DNA from: Acetilactobacillus jinshanensis
Lineage (GTDB): Bacteria > Bacillota > Bacilli > Lactobacillales > Lactobacillaceae
Assembly (NCBI RefSeq): GCF_004359375.1
Contig: NZ_CP034726.1
Location: 496,001-560,000 of the forward strand
Length of the DNA stretch: 64,000 nt
Reading direction: 5' to 3'
The notes below the pieces were generated by a model. That model had not been told where the DNA came from, made no database searches, and saw nothing but the letters and a program-made list of their open reading frames with translations. A program made the position numbers and the translations under genes. Shown here piece after piece: positions 33,500-42,128 of the stretch. How positions within the stretch are numbered: position 1 is the stretch's first letter; each line of letters begins with the position of its first letter.

Positions 33500-33757
33500 T
33501 TATGCTTGGCAGGAGTGGAAAAGTCCTTCGGTCCAGAGGATCTTGTAGATTTTTCGACCCTTCGCCATGGCTTCGTCCTTAAACAGAGCTCGCCCATAGT
33601 CCTGATGACTAACGATGTATTCCACTAACCGTGGGAATCTGACCCCAGGATATCTTTTCATCAATGCTGGTGTATTATTTAATTTATAATCTAGATAACG
33701 CATGTATTTAACGTCTTTTAAGTTAAAATGCTGTCTATCGATATCAAATTTTTCCAT
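33500..33757 (-). CDS. Hypothetical 85-aa protein
   Basis: A small soluble protein (MEKFDIDRQHFNLKDVKYMRYLDYKL...), with a cysteine near the end (GLFHSCQA). An AAGTGGG-type ribosome site precedes the ATG. Divergent from the secreted protein at 33841. No family recognised. Confidence 0.5.
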   Translation of the reverse strand: MEKFDIDRQHFNLKDVKYMRYLDYKLNNTPALMKRYPGVRFPRLVEYIVSHQDYGRALFKDEAMAKGRKIYKILWTEGLFHSCQA

Positions 33758-33840
33758 GTTTCAACCCACTTTCGATATTTTATTTCCATTATATAATATA
33801 CTCGAAGAATGGATATCCGTCCAAGAAGGAGCAAGATATT

Positions 33841-34617
33841 ATGTCATTTAAGAAATCATTGTGTATCTGTGCTAGTACGTTACTGATGCTGAGTCTTGGT
33901 GCAACAAGTGCCAGCGCATCAACCGTTAATTCAAATCGTTCCCACCCTAATAATAAAGTTACGAGGATGGCTCGTCATTTAGATAACGTTAAACGAACTA
34001 ACCATGTTCACGCTCGCAACGTTCGTAAACTTAACCAAATCAAACGTCATTTAATCAATCACCAGAAGAATCTGACTAAACTAGCTCGACGGATTAATCG
34101 TGCCCATCGACATCGCCGGAACGCAAACCTTATTAAACGTCTTAATAATGATAAAGCTCAACTAATTAAAGCAATTGAGAATAACGAACGTGGAATGCTG
34201 AAATTAGCATTTCAGGGATCAAACGAAAAACACCAGATTAATTTAGCTCATCATCTCCAAAGTCAGCAATTAACTACGGTTAACCTACCATCGGTCACGT
34301 CGCCGTCTGAATACAGTACCAGTAAATCCGTGGTTAGTTTTATCAATGAAGTCAACGGCAAGCTGACTAAGTACGGTGTGAAAGACGCTAATTCCTGGAG
34401 CAATGGTCGTCAATCTAAATCAAATGAATACAGTGACGTCAACGGTAAGTATTCCGCATCACCGGATCAGATTAGCCACGACGAAATGACTCAATTGAAT
34501 CGGCAGATCCAGGATGAGATTCAGAATTCGAATAACTGGTTCAATGAATCTAATAATTGGGTAAAAGAAATGAACCAGGAAATTGATCAAGATTTTGATT
34601 CTGCCTTTAACTTTTAA
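33841..34617 (+). CDS. Secreted coiled-coil protein
   Basis: A 258-residue protein with a clear signal peptide (MSFKKSLCICASTLLMLSLG, then ATSASASTVN with cleavage near 27). Residues 40-120 are very basic, His/Arg/Asn-rich and helical (NVRKLNQIKRHLINHQKNL, AHRHRRNANLIKRLN), followed by a Ser-rich, Asn-rich acidic tail. No anchor, no enzymatic motif. An AGAAGGAG ribosome site precedes ATG. Likely exported and surface-associated by charge; function unknown. Confidence 0.65.
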   Translation: MSFKKSLCICASTLLMLSLGATSASASTVNSNRSHPNNKVTRMARHLDNVKRTNHVHARNVRKLNQIKRHLINHQKNLTKLARRINRAHRHRRNANLIKRLNNDKAQLIKAIENNERGMLKLAFQGSNEKHQINLAHHLQSQQLTTVNLPSVTSPSEYSTSKSVVSFINEVNGKLTKYGVKDANSWSNGRQSKSNEYSDVNGKYSASPDQISHDEMTQLNRQIQDEIQNSNNWFNESNNWVKEMNQEIDQDFDSAFNF

Positions 34618-34630
34618 AATCAACTAAAAG

Positions 34631-34671
34631 AAAATCATGATAAATGCTAATTAACATTTACCATGATTTTT
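34631..34671 (+). terminator. Terminator of the secreted protein gene
   Basis: AAAATCATGATAAATG pairs with CATTTACCATGATTTTT. It also faces the convergent gene at 34690. Confidence 0.85.
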
Positions 34672-34689
34672 AATTTGGTTTAATCCCAA

Positions 34690-35259
34690 TTATTTAACGA
34701 TTTTGGCACCTAAGCAATTCTTGAAATGATTCAATGCCCAGTCTTGAGCAGTCTTACTCAGAGTTGCAACACCGCTCTTGTGAATGACTAGATTATAGTT
34801 TCGGTTATAAGCACCGATTGCCGTATGCAGAACACAAATGTCGGTACAAACACCCACTAGGTGAAGAGTATCAACATGGCGTTCACGGAGCATTAAATCA
34901 AGATTAGTCCCAACGAATGAACTATAGCGAGTTTTATCCATCTGAAAGACCTTAGGACTCTTTTTATGACTTTGGTACCAATCATTTAGTTTTCCATATA
35001 ACTGACGACCCCAGGTTCCTCTAACGTTATGGGTTGGAAACAGTTTCGTTTCCGGATGGTACGGGTTGCCTTTGATGTGAACATCAGTTGGTAAGATCAC
35101 CCAGTCGCCATTCTGATAGAATTGATTAGCAAGTTTAATAATGCTAGGTTCTAGTTTCTGAGCGGGCTTACCACAGGTTAACGAACCCTTATCGGCAACG
35201 AAGTCATTCGTATAATCAATAATCAGTAAAGCTTGATGACTGTTGTAGATATCACTCAT
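34690..35259 (-). CDS. Isochorismatase-family hydrolase, probable nicotinamidase
   Basis: A 189-residue enzyme. The catalytic Asp is in LLIIDYTNDFVADKGSLTCG (about 14), the Lys in VFQMDKTRYSSFVGTNLD and the Cys in LVGVCTDICVLHTAIGAY. The layout fits PncA-like nicotinamidases that convert nicotinamide to nicotinate for NAD salvage. It shares a short gap and direction with the deaminase gene at 35276. pnuC at 53048 may supply a related precursor. Confidence 0.82.
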   Translation of the reverse strand: MSDIYNSHQALLIIDYTNDFVADKGSLTCGKPAQKLEPSIIKLANQFYQNGDWVILPTDVHIKGNPYHPETKLFPTHNVRGTWGRQLYGKLNDWYQSHKKSPKVFQMDKTRYSSFVGTNLDLMLRERHVDTLHLVGVCTDICVLHTAIGAYNRNYNLVIHKSGVATLSKTAQDWALNHFKNCLGAKIVK

Positions 35260-35275
35260 GATATAGCTCCTTACG

Positions 35276-36304
35276 TTACTTATTAGTTAACTTAATGTAA
35301 TCGTCAATCTGTTTTAGATAGAACTTTTTAGCCGTATTACTGATCCATGATGATAAGAATGAATTCTTAGCAATCTTAACCAGATCTTCGCGGCTTAGAT
35401 GATATTTTTCAGCGAATTTATAGTAGTTGTCATCAATGTAGTTACTACCCATGTAACCAGGATCATCTGAATTAAAGCTAACTAAGGCACCCTTCTTTAA
35501 GAGTTCTAACGTTGGCTTAGCTTTCATGTCGTGATAAATATATAGATTTGAGATTGGACAAATCGTAAAGCCAAGCTGCTTTTGAATGGCAAAGTCCATT
35601 AAGTCAGGATCGGCAACGATGTTAACACCGTGGTCAATCCGTTCGACCTCGATGATTTCTAGAGCCTGTTTAATGTGCTTTAAAGTATCCACCTGGTCAG
35701 GGTCACAATGCATTGTTAAATGATATCCTTCGGTTTTGGCCTTGGCGAATAACATCATGAACTTTAACGGCGGGTTGTGATGTTCATCAGAATCTAGACC
35801 TAAGCCTAGGATCCAGCCTTTTTCATGATAAGGCTTGGCTTGAATCAATGTTTTACGAGCCGATTCTTTAGAAAAGTCACGAAGGAAACACATGATTAAT
35901 TGAGCATCAACACCTAATGCTCTAGCGTCAACTGCTGCTTGATGGATTCCGTTAATAACGGTTGAGAAGGAAATTCCTCGACTGGTGTGCGCCTGTGGAT
36001 CGAAGAATAGTTCGACATGTTTAACGCTACTCTTAGCCATTTTCTTTAAGTATGCCCAGGTTAAGTCATAGAAATCCTGTTCGGTAATCAATGTTTGCAT
36101 CCCCGCATAATAGGATTTTAAAAATGCTGCCAAACCGTATTTGTAACTTCGGTTGATTTGATCAGGACTGCTAACACCTAGATCAATTCCGTTACGTTTA
36201 GCTAGTTTAAATTCCAAATCGGGTTCTAACGTGCCCTCAATATGAACATGTAATTCGGCCTTTGGTAAACCATCGACAAATTTACGTGTAATCTTTTCTG
36301 ACAT
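35276..36304 (-). CDS. Adenosine deaminase-like purine deaminase
   Basis: A 342-residue amidohydrolase of the ADA family. Metal and substrate motifs are AELHVHIEGTLEPDLEF, MFFDP-like FFDPQAHTSRGIS, ERIDHGVNIV and VSFNSDDPGYMG. The usual HAGE box with the catalytic Glu reads MHCDPDQ here, as in some adenosine or adenine deaminase-like subgroups, so the exact substrate is uncertain. ATG 36302-36304 is preferred with AGAAGGAAA; upstream in-frame codons lack a ribosome site. It precedes the nicotinamidase-like gene by 16 bases, forming a nucleotide or base salvage operon. Confidence 0.82.
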   Translation of the reverse strand: MSEKITRKFVDGLPKAELHVHIEGTLEPDLEFKLAKRNGIDLGVSSPDQINRSYKYGLAAFLKSYYAGMQTLITEQDFYDLTWAYLKKMAKSSVKHVELFFDPQAHTSRGISFSTVINGIHQAAVDARALGVDAQLIMCFLRDFSKESARKTLIQAKPYHEKGWILGLGLDSDEHHNPPLKFMMLFAKAKTEGYHLTMHCDPDQVDTLKHIKQALEIIEVERIDHGVNIVADPDLMDFAIQKQLGFTICPISNLYIYHDMKAKPTLELLKKGALVSFNSDDPGYMGSNYIDDNYYKFAEKYHLSREDLVKIAKNSFLSSWISNTAKKFYLKQIDDYIKLTNK

Positions 36305-36374
36305 AAATATTTCCTTCTTGCTATAATAAATTCGTAAAAGCATCAACGATTTTTATGGTAGCCCCTTTATAAAT

Positions 36375-36423
36375 AAAAATCCAGCTCATATGTGAGATAA
36401 GTTAACATAAGAGTTGGATTTTT
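36375..36423. terminator. Terminator of the SDR gene
   Basis: On the minus strand ATCCAACTC...TGAGCTGGATTTTTATTT follows the SDR stop. Confidence 0.75.
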
Positions 36424-36442
36424 AAATAATTTTATTAAATTT

Positions 36443-37288
36443 TTACTTATTATCAGAATAATCAGCTGAGCTAGCCAATTTCTTTAACTTCTTGAAACGA
36501 CTTAGTTCATCTTCAAGATGCTCAATGGTGCCGTTAACCGAACGGGAACCAAGCGGTAATTGCAACGGTAACTTATCAGGATGATTATTAACCAAATCAT
36601 AGATAATCTTAGCGGCTTTGTTAGGATCACCCTTTTCGTCACCGGCTCGCTTAGCCATGAATTTCATCTGCGGATTTAAGAACTGGTAATTCTTGATGTG
36701 AGATAATTCCGGATGAGCCGTTGTTGAAAAATGAGTGCGGAACGCACTTGGCTCAACTAGCATCACTTTAATTCCGGATGGCTTAACTTCACGGGCTAGG
36801 ACCTGGTTCATTCCTTCAACGGCATACTTAGCACCGGTGTAATATGCAACGTCCAAAAATGGGTTAAAACCTGACATGGATGAGAAGTCCACGATGACGC
36901 CTTGTTTTTGTTTTCGCATGATCGGTAAGACTTCTCGCGTCATCTTGGTTAATCCCCAGACATCGGCATCAAACATCTTTTGAGCGGCAACAATTGGTGT
37001 TTCTTCGTAGGTTCCGACGATTCCATAGCCAGCGTTGTTGACTAAAACGTCGATTCGACCGAATTTAGCTTTAGCCACCTTAACGGAACTTTCGATCTGA
37101 TTATTGTCGGTTACATCTAATTGAACCTTTAAGATCTGACCATGATTGTACTGATCTAGATAATCCAACTGCGTCTTCGGTTTACGGGCCGTAGCAACTA
37201 AATTAACGTTCTTTTTCTGAGCTAATAAAGTAGCTAAACATTTACCAAAACCGGTATGGCATCCGGTAACAAGCCAAGTTTTATTCAT
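36443..37288 (-). CDS. Short-chain dehydrogenase/reductase
   Basis: A 281-residue classical SDR. The cofactor motif is TGCHTGFGKCLA (TGxxxGxG), followed by NNAGYGIVG, the catalytic Ser in DFSSMSG and YYTGAKYAVEG with the Tyr and Lys. An Arg after the second strand (ATARKPK) suggests NADPH. The substrate is unknown. An unusual structured leader lies upstream at 37384-37438. Confidence 0.9.
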   Translation of the reverse strand: MNKTWLVTGCHTGFGKCLATLLAQKKNVNLVATARKPKTQLDYLDQYNHGQILKVQLDVTDNNQIESSVKVAKAKFGRIDVLVNNAGYGIVGTYEETPIVAAQKMFDADVWGLTKMTREVLPIMRKQKQGVIVDFSSMSGFNPFLDVAYYTGAKYAVEGMNQVLAREVKPSGIKVMLVEPSAFRTHFSTTAHPELSHIKNYQFLNPQMKFMAKRAGDEKGDPNKAAKIIYDLVNNHPDKLPLQLPLGSRSVNGTIEHLEDELSRFKKLKKLASSADYSDNK

Positions 37289-37383
37289 AACGATCCCCTC
37301 CGTTTAATTAATTCTTTAACTAAATTGATTATAATTTAATTCATTCTAAATACCAACGGCAGATTTAACTTCAGGCTAAAAAT

Positions 37384-37470
37384 AACGCCGACGATTTCCA
37401 CTCGCCGACGTTACCGCATGATGCGCATTGCCTTGCGCAACTTTAATTATACAGGACTTAAGGTATATAC
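37384..37470 (-). promoter_or_regulatory. Promoter and structured leader of the SDR gene with terminator
   Basis: TTGTGG and TATAAT (18-base spacing, minus strand, near 37443-37472) precede a leader with two hairpins. TGCGC...GCGCA holds a 5-codon ORF start (MRIMR, 37411-37428). Directly after its stop, AACGTCGGCGA...TCGTCGGCGTT forms an 11-pair stem followed by ATTTTTAG (37384-37416), which looks like an intrinsic terminator. I do not recognise it as a known riboswitch. Confidence 0.5.
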
Positions 37471-37510
37471 CACAATTAGTTTAATTAGTAAATAATTTTG
37501 AAATTTAATA

Positions 37511-37524
37511 TGTAACCGTTTACA
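37511..37524 (+). promoter_or_regulatory. Perfect cre site (CcpA operator)
   Basis: TGTAACCGTTTACA matches the palindromic catabolite-responsive element TGWAANCGNTNWCA at every fixed position. It lies just upstream of a TATAAT box (37534-37539) and 44 bases before the sugar porter start. Confidence 0.8.
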
Positions 37525-37567
37525 AATTGTGCTATTATAATCAAATGTTAAAGGAGATATTTGGTAA

Positions 37568-38437
37568 ATGAATATTTTAATCGCGATTCTGCCCGCTCTG
37601 TTATGGGGCTCAGGACCAATCTTAGCAACGTTGGTCGGTGGTAAACCGATTCAACAGGTTACCGGAACTTGTTACGGTCAAATAATTATTGGTCTAATCT
37701 TATTTTTGATTTTTAGACCGTCAATCACGTTTTATCAATTTTTATGGCCATTTTTAGGTGGCTTATTATGGGCCATTGCTCAATTGATGCAATTCACTTC
37801 ATTTAAACAGTTGAACGTTTCAATTGCTATGCCAATTTCCACTGGTTTGCAGTTGATTGAAATTCCGCTTGCCGGAGTTATTTTCTGGGGCGACTGGGGA
37901 ACGCCAGCTGAAAAATTAGCTGGTTTCTTGGCCATTTTGGTTTTGATTACTGGGATCAACATGACCAGTATCAACGATCATTCGTCCAGTACCGAAAAGC
38001 ATATGGACTACAAAGGCGGCCTGATGAATCTAATCGTCGGTTCCTTTGGCTATACTGCCTGTTCAGTCTTTCCAAAGATTACCAACGCTAGCGGCTTAAC
38101 GAATTTAATGCCGCAAACCTTAGGGATGTTCTTGGGTGGTGTCTTAATGGCAACCTACTACCAAGCCAAAAGTCATAATAATATTTTAACGGCTAAGGTA
38201 TCGTTTAAGAACGCTTGCGTCGGTTTATTGGGTGGACTTGGTACTTACTGTTACCTATTTTCGTTAAGTCACTTGGGTCCAGCTACCGCATTCCCGTTAA
38301 CCCAGATGAACGTTGTCGTTTCTACTTTAGGTGGTGTCTTTATTCTTAAAGAACACAAGGACCACAAGGAAATGTCATTCATTATCGCTGGATTAATTTT
38401 AATCATCGGTGCCGCAACTGTGATTGCACGTCTATAG
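37568..38437 (+). CDS. GRP-type sugar uptake porter, copy 2
   Basis: A 289-residue, ten-TM glucose/ribose porter-like protein. Signatures are ILPALLWGSGPILATLVGGK, GGLLWAIAQLMQFTSF, GYTACSVFPKITNASG and AFPLTQMNVVVSTLGG. AAAGGAG precedes ATG. It is the first of a tandem pair with the gene at 38513 (very similar throughout). The cre site at 37511 predicts CcpA control. A partial terminator separates the two copies. Confidence 0.9.
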   Translation: MNILIAILPALLWGSGPILATLVGGKPIQQVTGTCYGQIIIGLILFLIFRPSITFYQFLWPFLGGLLWAIAQLMQFTSFKQLNVSIAMPISTGLQLIEIPLAGVIFWGDWGTPAEKLAGFLAILVLITGINMTSINDHSSSTEKHMDYKGGLMNLIVGSFGYTACSVFPKITNASGLTNLMPQTLGMFLGGVLMATYYQAKSHNNILTAKVSFKNACVGLLGGLGTYCYLFSLSHLGPATAFPLTQMNVVVSTLGGVFILKEHKDHKEMSFIIAGLILIIGAATVIARL

Positions 38438-38452
38438 TATAAGTTATTAACG

Positions 38453-38481
38453 GTTCGCTAATTTAGTTAGCGGATTTTTTT
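38453..38481 (+). terminator. Terminator between the tandem sugar porters
   Basis: TCGCTAA, TTTAG and TTAGCGGA form a hairpin followed by TTTTTTT. Confidence 0.8.
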
Positions 38482-38512
38482 ATTAACAAATTAATGTTAA
38501 GGGATGATTCTT

Positions 38513-39409
38513 TTGGATATATTTATTGCGATTTTACCAGCCCTGCTCTGGGGTGCTGGTCCGTTGTTAGCTACCCTAGTCGGTGGTAAGCCAATCCAGC
38601 AGGTCACCGGGACCTGTTACGGTCAGTTCGTGATCGGTGTCGTTTTATATTTGGTCTACGGTATGATTTTTGGCATGCCTGCGATCACCTTTAAATTACT
38701 CTTCTGGCCACTGCTAGGTGGGATCTTATGGGCCGTTGCCCAACTGATGCAATTCACCTCATTCAAACAATTAAGCGTTTCAATCGCAATGCCGATTTCA
38801 ACCGGTTTACAAGTCATCGAGATCCCGTTATTGGGGGTCATCTTCTGGGGCGAATGGTACATGCCTCACGCCAAGTTATACGGTTTTATCAGTATCGCCG
38901 TTCTGATCATCGGGATTTGTTTGACCAGTTATAAGCAGAACGCTTCGAGTAACAAGAAACTAGATTATAAAGGCGGCTTAACAATGCTAATCGTTGGTTC
39001 CTTTGGTTATACCGCCTGCTCGATCTTCCCGAAGATTAGTGATGCACACACCTTTAGTCAGACCATCGTTCTTTGCCTAGGTCAGAATATCGGGATGTGC
39101 TTAGGTGCTGCTGTCATGGCTGCCTTTATCCAGCATAAAGCCCACTTCAACGTTTTAACCGCTAAAGTATCGTTCAAGAACATGATCGTCGGTTTACTTG
39201 GTGGGATTGGTATCCTTTGCTATTTATACGCATTAAGTAAGTTAGGTCCGGCTACCGCATTTCCATTAACTCAAATGAACGTTCTGGTCTCCACTCTTGG
39301 TGGAATCTTCATTCTTCATGAACATAAGACCTATAAGGAAATGGCCTTTATCCTGATTGGTTTAGTACTGATATTAGGTGCCGCTACCGTGATTGCTCAA
39401 TTAAAGTAG
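38513..39409 (+). CDS. GRP-type sugar uptake porter, copy 3
   Basis: A 298-residue tandem duplicate of the gene at 37568 (ILPALLWGAGPLLATLVGGK, AVAQLMQFTSFKQL, GYTACSIFPKISDA). I choose TTG 38513, because AAGGG is 8 bases upstream and the start then aligns with copy 2; the ATG at 38504 directly abuts AAGGG. It appears to have its own leader after the terminator at 38453. The likely substrate is glucose or another monosaccharide. Confidence 0.88.
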   Translation: MDIFIAILPALLWGAGPLLATLVGGKPIQQVTGTCYGQFVIGVVLYLVYGMIFGMPAITFKLLFWPLLGGILWAVAQLMQFTSFKQLSVSIAMPISTGLQVIEIPLLGVIFWGEWYMPHAKLYGFISIAVLIIGICLTSYKQNASSNKKLDYKGGLTMLIVGSFGYTACSIFPKISDAHTFSQTIVLCLGQNIGMCLGAAVMAAFIQHKAHFNVLTAKVSFKNMIVGLLGGIGILCYLYALSKLGPATAFPLTQMNVLVSTLGGIFILHEHKTYKEMAFILIGLVLILGAATVIAQLK

Positions 39410-39432
39410 TTTATTAATTAGATAAATATTTT

Positions 39433-39466
39433 GGCGTGATGGTTTAAAAATCATCACGCTTTTTTG
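39433..39466 (+). terminator. Terminator of sugar porter copy 3
   Basis: GCGTGATGGTTTAAAAATCATCACGC is followed by TTTTTT. Confidence 0.92.
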
Positions 39467-39552
39467 TTTATTTTTCAACTGTTTTGCGTCTTTTTACGTA
39501 ATATATATTGTTGCAGTTCTTTCACCATTAGACTGTTAATTTTTATTAACAA

Positions 39553-39627
39553 GAGTTATCATAAGATTAGCGTTACTAATCATAACGATTAATTAAAGAG
39601 AAAATAAATTGAAATTATTGATAACTC
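39553..39627 (+). other. Long-range inverted repeat in the recA leader
   Basis: GAGTTATCA (39553-39561) and TGATAACTC (39619-39627) are perfect complements 57 bases apart; the second arm lies 27 bases before recA. It could close a structured 5' leader. I saw no Gram-positive LexA box (CGAACNNNNGTTCG type) in the interval. Confidence 0.4.
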
Positions 39628-39654
39628 CGATCATTAATTTAAAGGAGACTTAAT

Positions 39655-40776
39655 ATGGCAAAGAAACAAGATCAAGCCAAAATGCGTAAAAACGCTTTAG
39701 ATGGGGCCTTGAAACAGATTACCAAAGAGTTCGGGAAAGGTTCCATTATGCGAATGTCAGACCGTCCGTTAACGGTCCCAACATTTTCATCCGGCAGTTT
39801 AGCAATTGATAACGCCTTAGGTGGTGGCTACCCGATGGGCCGAATCACTGAAATTTACGGCCCTGAATCAGCTGGTAAAACTACCCTAGCTTTAGAAGCT
39901 ACTGCTCAAGTGCAGAAACATGGTGGTGTCGTTGCTTATATCGATGCCGAAAATGCTCTGGATCCTGACTATGCTAAGGCATTGGGTGTTAATATTAACG
40001 ATTTGCTTCTATCTCAACCGGATACCGGTGAACAAGGTTTACAAATTGCTAATGCCCTGGTTAAAAGTAGTGCCGTTGATCTAATCGTCGTTGATTCCGT
40101 TGCGGCTTTAGTACCCCGTCAGGAAATCGAAGGTGAAATGGGTGACAGTCACGTTGGTTTACAGGCCCGTATGATGTCACAAGCCTTACGTTCTTTCTCA
40201 GGTGAATTAAGCCGTACCAATACCGCCATGATCTTCATTAACCAACTTCGTGAAAAGGTTGGTGTGATGTTTGGTAACCCTGAAACCACCCCTGGTGGTC
40301 GTGCCCTGAAGTTCTACTCGTCAGTTCGTTTAGAAATTCGTCGTGGTAAGAAGATCAAGAAAGGCACCGATGTAATTGGTTGCCAAGGTAAAGTCAAAAT
40401 TACCAAGAACAAGATTGCCCCGCCGTTCAAGCGTTGCACCGTTGACATCATGTTCGGTGGAGGTATCAGTCAATTAGGTGAACTAATTGACATGGGTGCT
40501 GACAAAGACATCATTGATAAAGCTGGTGCCTGGTACTCTTATGATGGCAAACGAATTGGTCAGGGTCGTGAAAACGCCAAGAAATGGTTACATGATCATC
40601 CAGATGCATGCAAGAAACTTTATAACGAAGTCCGTACGGCTTATGGGATGAAAGCTGATCCTGACGATTCTAATGATAAGGATAAAACCGATAAAGATAA
40701 AAAAGCTAGTTCAGATAAGAAAGCTAAATCCCCTAAGCAGGAAAATTTATTACACGGCAAGAAAGCTGATAAATAA
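39655..40776 (+). CDS. recA: Recombinase A
   Basis: A 373-residue RecA. Walker A is GPESAGKT (69-76), Walker B is [10 protein letters not shown], loop L2 is [20 protein letters not shown] and the C-terminal tail is Lys/Asp-rich ([18 protein letters not shown]). AAAGGAG precedes ATG. It overlaps recX by one base pair group (ATAATG), a standard recA-recX coupling. Its role is homologous recombination and SOS induction. Confidence 0.97.
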   Translation: MAKKQDQAKMRKNALDGALKQITKEFGKGSIMRMSDRPLTVPTFSSGSLAIDNALGGGYPMGRITEIYGPESAGKTTLALEATAQVQKHGGVVAYIDAENALDPDYAKALGVNINDLLLSQPDTGEQGLQIANALVKSSAVDLIVVDSVAALVPRQEIEGEMGDSHVGLQARMMSQALRSFSGELSRTNTAMIFINQLREKVGVMFGNPETTPGGRALKFYSSVRLEIRRGKKIKKGTDVIGCQGKVKITKNKIAPPFKRCTVDIMFGGGISQLGELIDMGADKDIIDKAGAWYSYDGKRIGQGRENAKKWLHDHPDACKKLYNEVRTAYGMKADPDDSNDKDKTDKDKKASSDKKAKSPKQENLLHGKKADK

Positions 40777-42044
40777 TGAAGATCATATCAGACCGGAAAC
40801 ATTTAGCCCATCTGATTAAAATGAATATTCGTTGGTATGATCGGCAGGCAAAGCAACGTGACCAGGGAACCTTAAGTAAGACCTGGGTTAAATACGTTGC
40901 TAAATTGAATTTGAAACAATGGACGGCACTTCAGCACGGAAGTGACGCCCTTTCGTTATCCACCTATCAACATACCCTTCGTTTATTGACTGATATGGAA
41001 GAAAGCGTCTTGGGGACTGCTTACCAGTCTTGTCGACAGCAGGGGTCAAAGCCCAAGCTCAATTCAATGGCTACGGCTAAGCAGAACATGCAAAAAGTCT
41101 TGGCGGGAATTAAACAGCAGCAAAAATCACGGCCCAATCCGAAAGCTAAGTCTAATTCAGCTATGAATAAGGCTAAACAGAATTTACTTAAGGTTTTAGG
41201 CCCGGTTGAGCAGACTCCATCCCGATCCAAGCGTGTGATTACTTTAATTAAAGCGCAACGTCGTAAAAACCGGTTTAACGTTTACGTTAACGGTCGCTAT
41301 GCATTTCCAGCTGGAATTAACGAACTGACGAAATATCACCTTCGAATTGGGATGTCGATTTCAAGATCTCTTGAAAAAAAGATCAGCGAATCATCTGACG
41401 TTTCAAAGATGTTCACCCGAGCTTCCGCTAGAATTGTTCATCACTTAAGAACTGAACATGAGATCCAGAAATGGTTACACCAAAAGTATGATGCCTCACC
41501 GACCGATGCTGATAAAGTCATCAAAATGCTTAAGAACTACCACTTGATTGATGATTCCCAGTATTCAAAGGAATACATTCGAGAAGAAATTATTAGTGGC
41601 AGTAAAGGTCCACTCGCTATCAGTCGATTTCTTCGATCAAAAGGTGTCAGTGATTTAACGATTCAGGACGTCATGGCAAAGGTTTACCCAGTTGATAAAC
41701 AATTATCGGTAGCTAAACACATGGCAAAGGATAAATTTAAGATGCAGACGCATACACCCTTTGCTAAACGGCTTCGTAAAATTAAAACGGCGTTAGTTCG
41801 GAAAGGTTTCAATTTTGAAATTGCGAGTCAAGCCGTCAATGAATGTCATTTTCAACCGGATCACTCGATGCAAAAATTACTGTTGAATAAATACACTCGA
41901 CAAGCTTTTCGTCGCTATGGTCGCAAATTGACTCCCAATAATCGTTACCAGATTAACATGAAAATCAAACGGTTCCTCTATCGGAAAGGCTTTGATTTTG
42001 ACACGATTGATCAGGCAATGGAAGAATATCAGCAGAATAAGTAA
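40776..42044 (+). CDS. recX: RecX with a 150-residue N-terminal extension
   Basis: A 422-residue protein; typical RecX of lactobacilli is about 265. Residues 152-422 are RecX: RVITLIKAQRRKNRFNVYVN, then LRTEHEIQKWL, YHLIDDSQYSKEYI and repeated three-helix modules. Residues 1-151 are an additional basic domain holding two copies of AKQN(M/L)xKVL (101-109 and 133-141). The start overlaps the recA stop. RecX inhibits or modulates RecA filaments; the extension may add a DNA-binding or partner site. An internal start near Met130 is possible. Confidence 0.85.
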   Translation: MKIISDRKHLAHLIKMNIRWYDRQAKQRDQGTLSKTWVKYVAKLNLKQWTALQHGSDALSLSTYQHTLRLLTDMEESVLGTAYQSCRQQGSKPKLNSMATAKQNMQKVLAGIKQQQKSRPNPKAKSNSAMNKAKQNLLKVLGPVEQTPSRSKRVITLIKAQRRKNRFNVYVNGRYAFPAGINELTKYHLRIGMSISRSLEKKISESSDVSKMFTRASARIVHHLRTEHEIQKWLHQKYDASPTDADKVIKMLKNYHLIDDSQYSKEYIREEIISGSKGPLAISRFLRSKGVSDLTIQDVMAKVYPVDKQLSVAKHMAKDKFKMQTHTPFAKRLRKIKTALVRKGFNFEIASQAVNECHFQPDHSMQKLLLNKYTRQAFRRYGRKLTPNNRYQINMKIKRFLYRKGFDFDTIDQAMEEYQQNK

Positions 42045-42056
42045 TTACTGACAAGC

Positions 42057-42100
42057 AAAAAGGCGATGATCTTTTAATTATAAAGATCATCGCCTTTTTT
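42057..42100. terminator. Terminator of recA-recX and asnS
   Basis: AAAAAGGCGATGATCTTT pairs with AAAGATCATCGCCTTTTTT between convergent genes. Confidence 0.9.
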
Positions 42101-42128
42101 AGGTACTTATCTATGATTAAGAATTAAC

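Noticed and set aside
39420-39655. Search for a LexA/SOS box upstream of recA
   Set aside because: No sequence close to CGAAC-N4-GTTCG was found in the interval; only the long-range inverted repeat was kept.
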